Assembly: GCF_030445035.2 (NCBI RefSeq)
Contig: NC_080702.1
Coordinates: 31,247,843 to 31,311,842 of the forward strand
Length of the DNA: 64,000 nt
Source of the DNA: Dasypus novemcinctus
Taxonomy: Eukaryota; Chordata; Mammalia; Cingulata; Dasypodidae
Direction of reading: 5' to 3'
Of this stretch, positions 1 to 9,429 are shown in pieces. The stretch's first letter is position 1. Every line of letters starts with the position of its first letter. The translations under genes were made by a program, and so were the position numbers. The notes under the pieces were generated by a model. It ran no database searches. It was not told the origin of the DNA and worked only from the letters and a program-made list of their open reading frames with translations.

Positions 1-2766
1 GTTTGGTGGCTTTATCGAATATTATATGGCTATATACATGAGGTTCTATATCTGAACTTTCAATTTGATTCCATTGGTCTGTGTGTCTCTCCTTATGCCA
101 GTACCATGCTGTTTTCACTACTGTAGCTTTGTAGTATGTTTTGAAGTCAGGAAGTGTGATTCCTCCTATTTCGTTTTTCTTTTTCAATATGTCTTTGGCT
201 ATTCGGGGCCTCTTTCTATTCCAAATAAATTTCATATTTAGTTTTTCTAGTTCCTTAAAGAAGGCTGTGTTGATTTTTATTGGGATTGCATTGAATGTGT
301 AGATCAGTTTTGGTAGGATAGACATCTTAATAATATTCAGGCTTCCTATCCATGAACAGGGAATATTCTTCCATTTATTTAGGTCTTCTTTGATTTCCTT
401 GAACAATCTTGTATAGTTCTCGATGTATAAGTTTTTTCCTCTTTAGTTAAATTTATTCCTAAGAATTTGATTTTTTTATTTACTATTGTGAATGGTATTT
501 GTTTCTTGATTTCCTCCTGATCTTGCTCATTATTGGTGTATAGAAATGCTACTGATTTTTGTGCATTGATCTTATAACCTGTGACGTTGCTAAACTCATT
601 TATGAGTTCTAGGAGCTTTGTTGTAGATCTCTCAGGGTTTTCTATATATAGGATCATGTCATCTGCAAATAATGAAATTTTGACTTCTTCCCTTCCAATT
701 TGAATGCCTTTTATATCTGGTTCTTGTCTCAGTGCTCGAGCAAGTACTTCCAAGACAATGTTAAATAGGAGCGGAGACAATGGGCATCCTTGTCTTGTTC
801 CTGAGTTTAGAGGGAAGGATTTCAGGATTTCGCCATTATAAACAATGTTGGCTTTCGGTTTTTCATATATACTCTTTATCATGTTCAAAAAGTTTCCTTG
901 TATTCCGATCTTTTGGAGTGTTTTTATCAGGAAGGGGTGCTGTATTTTGTCAAATGCCTTTTCTGCATCTATAGATATAATCATGTGGTTTTTTTTCTCT
1001 CAATCTGTTTATATGGTGTATTACATTGATTGATTTTCTTATGTTGAACCATCCTTGCATACCTGGAATAAATCCCACTTGGTCATGGTGTATAATTTGT
1101 TTAATGTGTTGTTGAATACGATTAGCAGGTATTTTGTTAAGTATTTTTGCGTCTAGGTTCATTAGAGGAATTGGTCTGTAATTTTCCTTTCTTGTGGTGT
1201 CTTTGTTTGGCTTTGGTACTAGGGTAATGTTGGCATCATAGAAGGAATTAGGCAGTGTTCCTTCTGTTTCGATTTTTTGGAATAGTTTCAACAGGATTGG
1301 TGTTAGTTCTTTCCGGAATGTTTTGTAGAATTCACCTGTGAAGCCATCTGGCCCTGGGCTCTTCTTAGTTGGGAGATTTTTAATGACTGATTCTATCTCT
1401 TTGCTTGTGATTGGTTTGTTAAGATCATCAATTTATTCTTTCGTCAGTATGGGCTGCTTATGTGTTTCTAGGAATTTGTCCATTTCCTCTAAATTGTCAT
1501 TTTTGTTGGAATATAGTTTTTCAAAGTATCCTCTTACGATAGTCTTTATTTCTGTGGGGTCAGTGGTGATATCACCTTTCTCATTTCTTATTTTGTGTAT
1601 TTGCATCTTCTCTCTTTTTTTCTTTGTTAGTCTCGCTAAAGGTTTGTCAATTTTGTTGATCTTCTCAAAAAACCAGCTCTTGGTCTTGTTTATTTTTTCA
1701 AGTGCTTTCTTATTTTCTATTTCATTTAGTTCTGCTCTTATCTTTGTTATTTCCTTCCTTCTTCTTCCTGTTGGGTTACTTTGTTGTTGTTTTTCTAATT
1801 CCGTCAAAAGTGCAGTTAGTTCTCCAATTTTTGCTCTTTCTTCTTTTTTGATATATGAATTTATGGCTATAAATTTCCCCCTCAGTACCGCTTTTGCTGC
1901 ATCCCATAAATTTTGGTATGCTGTGTTATCATTATCATTTGTTTCAAGGTAGTCATTGATTTCTTTGAGATTTCCTCTTTGACCCACTGTTTTTCTAAGA
2001 GTGTGCTGTTTAATTTCCAAATTGTCGTGTGGAGTCTGGGTCTCTGTCCCTTGCAAATTTCCAGCTTCACTCCACTGTGGTCAGAGATATTGTTTTGTAT
2101 GATTTCGATCATTCTGAATTCATTAAGCCTTTCTTTGTGGCCTAGCATATGGTCAATCTTGGAGAATGTTCCATGTGCGCTTGAGAAAAATGTATATCCT
2201 GCTGTGTTTGGGTGTAATGATCTATATATGTCTATTAGATCCAGCTCTTCTAATATACTGTTCAAATGTTTTGTTTCTTTAGTGATTCTCTTTTGAGATG
2301 TTCTGTCCAGAGTTGATAGTGGTATATTAAAATCCCCCACTATAATTGTAGATGCATCTATTCTTTCACTTAGTTTTTCCAGCGTTTGCCTCACATATTT
2401 AGAGGCGCCCTTGTTAGGAGCATAAATATTTATGATTGTTTGATCTTCTTGACAGATTGTCCCTTTCACTAAAATATAGTATCCTTCTTTGTCTCTCACA
2501 ATTGTTTCGCATTTAAAGTCTATTTTGTCTGATATTAATATAGCTACTCCTGCCTTTTTTTGGTTGTTGTTTGCTTGTATGATTGTTTTCCAGCCATTCA
2601 CTTTCAACCTCCATGAGTCTCTGGGTCTAAGATGTGTCGCTTGTAGGCAGCATATAGATGGGTCGTATTTCCTTATCCAGTGTCCCAGTCTGAATCTTTT
2701 GATAGGTGAGTTTAGTCCGTTGACATTCAGTGTTATTACGTTTAGAGAGTTATTTATGGTAGCCAT
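1..2766 (-). pseudogene. ORF2p: L1 ORF2 (endonuclease-reverse transcriptase), decayed and partial
   Basis: ORF2 starts at ATG 2766 (MATINNSLNVITLNVNGLNS). The endonuclease domain is recognisable by Asn14 in NVNGLN, VGDFN, SKIDHMLG and ISDHS. Codon 43 (2640-2638) is GCG, so the metal-binding Glu43 of the usual QETHL motif is Ala. A frameshift near 1965-2056 separates the endonuclease from the next segment ([12 protein letters not shown]). An in-frame stop follows near 1433, and another frameshift near 970-985 precedes [14 protein letters not shown]. The reverse transcriptase keeps RQGCPLSP and the catalytic FADDM at about 660. Further damage follows near 380-430. The visible reading ends near [10 protein letters not shown] at the window edge. 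It is a dead copy of a roughly 1,260-codon gene. Confidence 0.93.
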
Positions 2767-2846
2767 ATTTTGTTTGGATTTGTGTTTGTTATATTTTGTT
2801 TGTATTATTTTATTTTCCCCTTCTATTTTTGTCTTTCTTGTTGCTT

Positions 2847-3818
2847 TTACACTCTCCTCCATCTCTGACTGTCCTGTTTTTTCCTTTCTTCCTGCAGAAC
2901 TCCCTTAACAATTTCTTGAAGGGGAGGTTTCTTGTTGATGTACTCTTTCAGTTTCTGTTTATCTGTGAATATTTTGAACTCTCCATCATTTTTGAATGCT
3001 AGTTTAGCTGGATAGAGTATTCTTGGTTGGAAATATTTTTCCTTTAGTACCTTGACTATATCATACCACTGCCTTCTTGCCTCCATCGTTTCAGATGAGA
3101 AATCAGCACTTAATCTTATGGAGTTTCCCTTGTATGTGATGGTTTTCTTTTCTCTTGCTGCTTTTAGAATTTTTTCTTTGTCTTGAGCATTGGATAATTT
3201 GACAAGTATATGTCTTGGGGTGGGCCTGTTGGGGTTTATGACCAGTGGAGTGCGCTGTGCTTCTTGGATATGTACATCTGTCTCTTTCAGTAGATTTGGG
3301 AAGTTTTCATTCATTATTTCCTGCAACACTCCTTCTGACCCCTTTCCCTTCTCTTCTCCTTCTGGAATGCCTATAATACGTATGTTTGAGTGTTTTGCGT
3401 TATCATTCAGGTCCCTAAGTCCTATCTGGATTTTTTCTACCTTTTTATTGACCACTTCTACTATCTGTTTGATTTCCAATGCACTGTCTTCCACATTACT
3501 AATTCTCTGCTCTGCCTCTTCTAGTCTGCTGATATTTGCTGCAAGTGTATTTTTGATTTCTTGAATTGTGGTGTTCATTTCCATCATATCTGTTATTTTT
3601 TTGCGCATGTCTGCAATTTCCACTCCAAGTGTTGTCTTCACGCTGTTAACCTCTTTCATTACTTCATCAAATTTGTCGGTGATAAATGTTCTGAGATCTT
3701 TCATTGCTTGTGTGAAGTCCTGCCCCCCTTCCTGATTTTCAGTTTGATGATTGGATTCAGCCATGTTTTCCTGATTACTGGTTTGGTTTGTAGATTTTTG
3801 TTGCTGTCTTGTCAACAT
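2847..3818 (-). CDS. ORF1p: L1 ORF1 protein (intact, 323 aa)
   Basis: This encodes the L1 RNA-binding nucleic-acid chaperone, which trimerises and coats L1 RNA in the cytoplasmic RNP. Residues 1-40 are a polar N-terminus rich in Gln and Asn. Residues about 40-140 carry heptad-like sequence typical of the coiled coil (KKITDMMEMNTTIQEIKNTL, SRLEEAEQRISNVEDSALEI). The RRM follows with RIIGIPEGEE at about 155-164, and the C-terminal domain contains RPTPRHILVKL and YPAKLAFKNDGEFKIF. Length 323 aa is close to the 338 aa of the human protein, and no stop or frameshift interrupts it. The start is the first ATG in frame, giving MLTRQQQKS. ORF2 begins 80 bp downstream. It is a transposon protein; whether it is expressed cannot be seen. 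Confidence 0.93.
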   Translation of the reverse strand: MLTRQQQKSTNQTSNQENMAESNHQTENQEGGQDFTQAMKDLRTFITDKFDEVMKEVNSVKTTLGVEIADMRKKITDMMEMNTTIQEIKNTLAANISRLEEAEQRISNVEDSALEIKQIVEVVNKKVEKIQIGLRDLNDNAKHSNIRIIGIPEGEEKGKGSEGVLQEIMNENFPNLLKETDVHIQEAQRTPLVINPNRPTPRHILVKLSNAQDKEKILKAAREKKTITYKGNSIRLSADFSSETMEARRQWYDIVKVLKEKYFQPRILYPAKLAFKNDGEFKIFTDKQKLKEYINKKPPLQEIVKGVLQEERKKQDSQRWRRV

Positions 3819-5325
3819 TTTTTCTTTGACGGGTTTAATCAGTTCCTTAGCTTCTTTGTCTAGTCTTGGAGATTAATTAGCTGTTGTTTTTGTGTAAGTG
3901 TTATATCTTCTCTTTGTCACTTTGTTCTTCTTATTCCAATTTCTTATTGCTAGTTAAGCTCACTTTAAAGGAAAGTATTAGTGCTGGGGAAAGTCAATTG
4001 TGTAAGGAAGGAGAAAGTGTGAAGTAGTATTGGTGATATATGTTTACAAAGCAACAATATGAGTTCTGGGAGGATGGAGGTTAGATCATATAAATTGTGT
4101 AGAGTTATAGTAGTAGGAAAGTACCTATAATGAGGTAGACGACTGAATATGGGAGGAATGTGGTACGTACTAAGAGGCTATTGTTTTCGTGAGAGAGGGA
4201 AAGAGAAAAGAAAGGTAATAGTTTCAGGGACGAATACCAGATGGAAAACTAAACAAAGGTATTAGAAATTAAGAGTTAGACACTTTGTGGATCAAAGAAA
4301 GGGAGATGGAATATAGGAGAGATAGCAGATGGTGGAGGATATCAAGTTGTAGGGGAAAGGGGATAGTGTAGATAGGCTAAATCTATTCACAGAGAAATGA
4401 GGCAGTGGAGGGTGAGGAAACCCAGCAAATGTGAGGTATTTCCTGTAGGACCTATTGTATTGTTAAGGTAAAATAGTATAAGAAGAATATTGGGGACAAG
4501 AAAGAGAGGATTGAAAAAAAAAAAGAACAACAAGAACAACAACAACAACAAAAAATTAAAAAATAAAAAATAAAAAAACAAAAAAAAAAACCCAAAGAAC
4601 AGAAACCCCGCCGCCAGGCTCGGCTGGGCTCAGCTGGGCTCCGGTCCCCCGCCCGCCGCCCGCCGCAGCTTGGCTGGGCTCACCTGGGCTCGGCCGGGCT
4701 CGGCTTTCCCGCCCGCCGCCCGGCGTGGCGGAGCGCGGCTCGGCTCTCCCGCTCGCCGCCCGGCGTGGCGTGGCTGGGCTCGGCCGAGCTCAGCTGGGCT
4801 CCGCCCTTCCGCCCGCTGTGGCTCAGCCGGGCTCGGCCGGACTCGGCTACCCTGGCCGCCGCCCGCCGGGGCTCCGCGGGGTGCTAGCTGCCTCGGCTCC
4901 ACCTACCCAAGGAGGGAATCCTCCACACGTAGCTGGGATCTCCGTGTATATTTCACAGATGGATCCTCTCTGTTACCTTCCCTCCAAATCGATGTCCAGA
5001 CACCTCCGGACCAGGAAAAATCCCGAAACAGCCGGTCCCAAAGAGTCTCTGACGCCTCCCAGCCAATTCCCCCCAGGAGCTAGTAACCGGGAAGTTCACT
5101 CAGCTGCCATCTTGCCTCCCCCTCCTGAAAAGTCCCAATTTATATCTTATAGACCAGTCCTTTCCATTACCTTCCCACCAAATCAATGTCCAGACACTTC
5201 CTGCCCTGAAAAAATCCTGAAAAAGCCTGGTCCCGGAGAACCTCCAGCGGTGCCCAGCTGCCTCTTCCCAGGAGAGACGGCAAGGCAAGCTCACTCAGCC
5301 ACCATCTTGCCGGAAGTCCCCTCTG
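3819..5325 (-). promoter_or_regulatory. L1 5' UTR/promoter with tandem monomers and a CpG-rich block
   Basis: Reading in L1 direction there are two tandem units of about 195 bp (roughly 5320-5125 and 5124-4930). Each holds a YY1-type CAAGATGG site (5309-5300 and 5114-5106) and a shared core around CCAAATCRATGTCCAGACAC. Next is a CpG-rich block (4890-4605) made of about four degenerate 60-bp repeats built on GCCGAGCCCAGC and CGGGCGGCGGGCGGG. A low-complexity A/T stretch follows (4600-4500), then a nonrepetitive leader to the ORF1 start. YY1 sites place transcription starts in human L1, and multiplied monomers act as promoter units in mouse L1. Promoter activity here is inferred. Confidence 0.8.
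4605..4890. repeat. GC-rich degenerate tandem repeat (~60-bp unit, about four copies)
   Basis: On the plus strand, phrases such as GCTCGGCTGGGCTC and CCCGCCCGCCGCCCG recur about every 60 bp. CpG density far exceeds the surrounding AT-rich DNA. It lies wholly inside the 5' UTR of the antisense L1, so it is a promoter part of that element and not a host gene CpG island. Confidence 0.8.
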
Positions 5326-5329
5326 TTTC

Positions 5330-6471
5330 TTTAAATAAAGGGAACAAAGTGATCATAACAAAAGGTAGCACCATGTTTAAGGTGCACAGTAGGCTTGTCA
5401 GCTGGAATTTCAGAGAATCATCTCTGAAAATTTGGGGAATAGTAAAACTGGTGTTGCAAGCATGGACTGAATTTACTCCAGGGTGATCAGTGTGGCTGAG
5501 TGTGAGAAAAGCATGATGTTAACTCAGCCCAATGATGCTAAGGTGTGCATCATGCATGTGTGTGTGATGTGTGTATTTGATGGGGTGTGACCGTTCCTCA
5601 GAGCAAGGGTATCTGAGCTCATATATAATACAGAGTCCACAAAACCCAATATGACTAGTTCCATCCTGTTTGGTGGGATAGCGTTGCAACCAAATTAATG
5701 AAGAGTGAAAGGTTCACCATATGGATAAAGGACTCCCTGAATTTAAAGTTTCAGCAGCAAAAGGCTGACTTGTTCTTAAACCTCCTCTGAAATCATCTCT
5801 CTTCACTATCCTCTTAATCATTTCCCTGCCACACTGACCTCCTATTTCACTCTGAACATCTGAAACAAGTGACTTTTAAAGTCTTTTTCCAGGAAGTTCT
5901 CTTCACTGGGCACAAACTTCCCCTAATGTCCTCATGGCTCCTGTCTTCTCTCCCTTTAGGTGCTGCTTTAAATTTCATATCATACATGGGACTTTTCTGA
6001 ACACCAAGTGAAAAATAACACCTTCATTTCACTTTTCTTTTTGTGTGTGTGCCTGATTTCTTTTCCTTAAAGCTTGGGTAATCATCTCATTTGTAAGTTG
6101 ATTATAATTTAATTGCATATATTCTCTCTCTAAGAACAGAATTTTGGGACTTTTGAATTACAGCATTGTGGACTCATTGCCACAACTCTACTTGCCCCTT
6201 AGTTACAACTCAATATATGTTCACATAGAATGAATTTCTCATGAAATCTGTACTGTGTGTGAATCCTAGGTAAAGAACTAAGTTTGCGGGAAGGAATTCC
6301 TAATTGGAGGTGACACTAGAAATACACTAAAGGGATAAGATCCATATAAATAATATAGGTATTATATTTTTCACAGAAATAGACAATGTAATGTTTCTGT
6401 TTGGATAGTACTATCTGTTTTGTGAAAACTACCCAAGTTCTTTTCTATTTCTTCTTACTCTCATCAACCAC
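5330..6471. other. Intergenic sequence upstream of the first olfactory receptor
   Basis: Mostly single-copy-looking sequence between the L1 5' end and the OR reading frame. A TG-rich stretch lies near 5548-5580. I see no exon or recognisable repeat. An OR 5' untranslated exon and promoter would be expected a few kb upstream but cannot be identified by eye. Confidence 0.5.
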
Positions 6472-7418
6472 ATGGGACCTGGAAATGAAACACAAATTTC
6501 AAAATTTTTCTCCTGGGATTTTCAGAGGATCCAGAAGTGCAGCCCCTCCTCTTTTGGCTGTTCCTGTCCATGTACCTGGTCACCATCTTTGGGAACCTGC
6601 TCATAATCCTGGTCATCATCGCTGACTCTCACCTCCACACACCCATGTATTTCTTCCTCTCCAACCTATCCCTTTGTGACATCTGTTTATCCTCCACCAC
6701 TGTCCTAAAGATGCTGGTGAACATCCAGGCACAGAGCAGAGTCATAACCTACACAGGCTGCATCTCCCAGATGTACTTTTTCATGATCTTTGTAGGGTTG
6801 GATGTCTTCCTCCTGGGCGTGATGGCCTATGACTGCTTTGTGGCCATCTGCAACCCCCTTCACTACACAGTCATCATGAACCCCCATATCTGTGTCCTGA
6901 TGGATCTGGGTTCCTGGGTCATGAGTTTTATGCAATCTTGTTTACAGGAGTTAATGATATTACGGCTGTCTTTTTGCACACAAGTAGAAATCCCACACTT
7001 TTTCTGTGAACTTCGTCAGATGGTCCAACTTGCTTGTTCTGACACTTTTTTCAACTACTTAGCAATGTATTTAATAGCGGGAGTGCTGGCTGGAGGTCCC
7101 CTTGGTTGGATCCTTTTCTCTTATTCTAAGATTGTTTCCTCCATACTTGCCATCTCATCAGCTCAGGGGAAGTATAAAGCATTTTCCACCTGTGCATCTC
7201 ACCTTTCAATGGTCTCCCTATTTTATTGTACAGGCATAGGGGTGTACCTAAGTTCTGCTGCTTCACACAACACACATTCAGGGGCATCAGCCTCAGTGAT
7301 GTACACTGTGATCACTCCTATGCTGAACCCCTTCATCTACAGTCTGAGGAATAAAGACATAAGGGCGACTCTGAACAAATGCTTTAGAGGAAAGTCTGCA
7401 AAGTGTCGTTTATTCTAG
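6472..7418 (+). pseudogene. Olfactory receptor, OR7-like, one-base frameshift near the N-terminus
   Basis: A class II seven-transmembrane odorant receptor, single coding exon, about 315 codons. The natural start is ATG 6472 ([12 protein letters not shown], with N-glycosylation site NET). One T is missing in the T-run at 6505-6509, shifting the frame. Downstream the frame is open to TAG 7416-7418. OR landmarks are GN in TM1 (FGNLLIIL), [12 protein letters not shown] in TM2, [16 protein letters not shown] after TM3, [10 protein letters not shown] in TM5, [11 protein letters not shown] in TM6 and [15 protein letters not shown] in TM7. The MAYDR arginine is Cys (TGC 6834-6836), consistent with one C-to-T change. 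The motif pattern resembles OR7 receptors. A start at a downstream Met would lose much of TM1, so I call it a pseudogene; a sequencing error in the T-run remains possible. Confidence 0.85.
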
Positions 7419-8090
7419 GGGGGTGAAATACAGTATTAGCACCTTTCAAACCCTCAGAACTAGAAATCTGCTTTCTTTAGACAGCTCAAGAATGTAAACC
7501 TGCCAAGAATCCAGATGACCTCAAATATAATGAAGTAAAAATTTCAGTGTGTTAAGAGATCAACTTTTAATTTTTGATGATGAGAAATTTCTCCTTGACA
7601 TTGCTAGATTCATGTCCATATTTAAGGAGTTTGGTTAATGGTATAGAGGAATGTGTTGCATTTTCTATATTATTTTATTATATCACCTTTATGTTTTGCT
7701 TGAATACTTCCAGGGCTGCCGATGAATATATCTCTCTGCTCCCTCTGAAACAATATCAGCCTTTGTTCAAAATTACATCATTAATTTAAAAGAGCAGGCA
7801 TTCGTCAATCTAAATATTTACTTTAATATCCATTTATTTTTATCTTTTTTGTTCACTGCTTTCTTCTATATATTTGCTCATATATGACTGTAAAGAAGAG
7901 TTTAAATATCTGCCTAATAATCCCTCTTGGAGTGGAGTGTTCTAATTCAGAGCCATAATTTATTACTACACAAATGTCCATGTCCTTGCACATACTGCTG
8001 GTTACCAGACAGCTAATATTAATGTAGTTTCCTTTTAATATAGTTATCTGCAATTAACTTGAATTGCAAGGTTATCATGAATGCTGTATT
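7419..8090. other. Intergenic sequence downstream of the first OR
   Basis: AT-rich sequence with no recognisable gene or repeat. It separates the OR stop codon from the family A fragment that starts near 8095. Confidence 0.4.
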
Positions 8091-8094
8091 TATT

Positions 8095-8287
8095 TTTCTT
8101 TCTTTATTTTTCAATGTTACATTAAAAAATATAAGAGGTCACCATATACCCACCATCCCCCTCACCCCACTCCTCCCACATCAACAACCTCTTTCATCAT
8201 TGTGGGACACTCATTTCATTTGGTGAATACATTTTGGAGCACTGCTGGTCCACATGGATGATGGTTTACACAGTAAACCATGTGAGT
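8095..8287 (-). mobile_element. Family A 3'-end fragment
   Basis: The terminal ~190 bp of the poly(A) retroelement, antisense. It shows the diagnostic end (ACATTAAAAAATATAAGAGG), then CATTGTGGGACACTCATTTCA and GAATACATTTTGGAGCACTG. The poly(T) side is at the left. It is 5'-truncated and abuts an L1 fragment. Confidence 0.8.
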
Positions 8288-9182
8288 ATGTGATCCCTAT
8301 ACAAATCAACACAGCATTCTTTAATGAACTAGAAAAACTAACCAGGAAATTTATTTGGAAAGGAAATAGGCCCCAAATAGCCTTTTAAAAAGGAAAATGA
8401 ATTTGAGGAATCACACTACCTGACTTCAAAACAGACTACAAAATTACAGTAGTGAAAACAGCATGGTATTGGTACAAGGATAGACTCACTATCCAAAGGA
8501 ACCAAATTGAGAGTTCTGATATAGACCCTCATATATAAAGTATTTGATATTCAACAAGGCCACCAAACCCACTCAACTGAGAGAAAATGGCCTCCTCAAC
8601 AAAAGGTGCCTGAAGAACTGGATATCCATATGTAACAGAATGAAAGAGGTTTACCAACTCACACCTTATTCAAAAATGAACTCAAGATAGAGCTAAGACA
8701 GAAATATAAGAACCAAGACCACAAATACCTTGAAAAGCAATGTAGGGAAGCATCTGTAATAGGATTGTATTACAGGAACTTGCAATAGGAAATGGCTACA
8801 ATAACTTCACACCAATAGAACAATTAGATAATGGGACTTCCTCAAAATTAAAGGCCATTGCACCTCAAAGGAGTGTGTTATGAAAGTGAAAAGAGAGCCT
8901 ACACAATGGGAGAAAATATTTGGTAATCATATATCTGATAGGAGATTTATATCCTGCATATATAAAGAATTCCTATATCTGAAAAATAAAAAGACAAAAA
9001 CATCATTTTAAAAATGGGAGAAAAATTTGAACAGATGCTTCTCCAATGAGGAAAAACAAATGGATAAAAAGCACATGAAAAAATGCTCACAATCACTAGC
9101 TATTAGAGAATTGCAAATCAAAACTACAATGAGATACAATCTTACTCCCATAAGCCTGGCAGCTATCAAAAAATCAGATTCT
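8288..9182 (+). mobile_element. L1: L1 ORF2 fragment (3' half, decayed)
   Basis: The plus strand carries ORF2 sequence after the reverse transcriptase domain. It includes the segment ending AGTAGTGAAAACAGCATGGTA, then CACCAAACCCACTCAACTG, and finally the conserved AATGAGATACAATCTTACTCCCATAAGCCTGGCAGC region. Stops and indels are frequent. The fragment ends abruptly near 9182, where different sequence begins. Confidence 0.88.
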
Positions 9183-9429
9183 AGTGCTCCCTACATGCCA
9201 CCGTAAATGGCTGGTATCTTAGGAACTCATAACCACAGGACTGCACCCCTGGCCCTAAGGCCACTACAACAGTATAGGGCACAACAAAGCATAACTAAGG
9301 AAATTACAAAATCAAGAACAATTAACACAGCCCATTTCCAAATGGATACCAGATGTTCCCACAATATCCAGTTTGACTATTGATTACAGTATGATGACAA
9401 AGAAACCAGGAGTCCATTCTGCTATTCTC

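Larger units (their letters stand above)
1..5325 (-). mobile_element. L1: LINE-1 element, 5'-complete, 3' end cut by window edge
   Basis: A non-LTR retrotransposon runs leftward: 5' UTR about 5325-3819, ORF1 3818-2847, an 80-bp spacer, then ORF2 from 2766 to beyond base 1. The visible part stops in the ORF2 region just after the reverse transcriptase domain, so the 3' UTR, poly(A) tail and left target-site duplication are outside the window. The 5' boundary is placed near 5325, just beyond an antisense YY1-type site (CAAGATGGTGG), because L1 5' UTRs usually begin close to such a site. ORF1 is intact and the CpG-rich promoter region is well preserved, so this is one of the younger L1s here, but ORF2 is broken and the element cannot move by itself. 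Confidence 0.95.

Noticed and set aside
1338-1952. Plus-strand 204-codon hydrophobic ORF
   Set aside because: It is the complement of L1 ORF2. Similar plus-strand ORFs at 2489-2908, 3190-3564, 54405-54979, 56050-56385 and 57111-57545 are shadows for the same reason.
4605-4890. CpG island of a host gene
   Set aside because: It lies inside the L1 5' UTR between monomers and ORF1 and has the L1 orientation; no host exon is nearby.
6537-7418. A clean 294-codon OR frame starting with GTG at 6537
   Set aside because: The apparent start is an internal Val codon. The homologous N-terminus lies upstream in another frame from ATG 6472, so the gene is frameshifted and not shorter.
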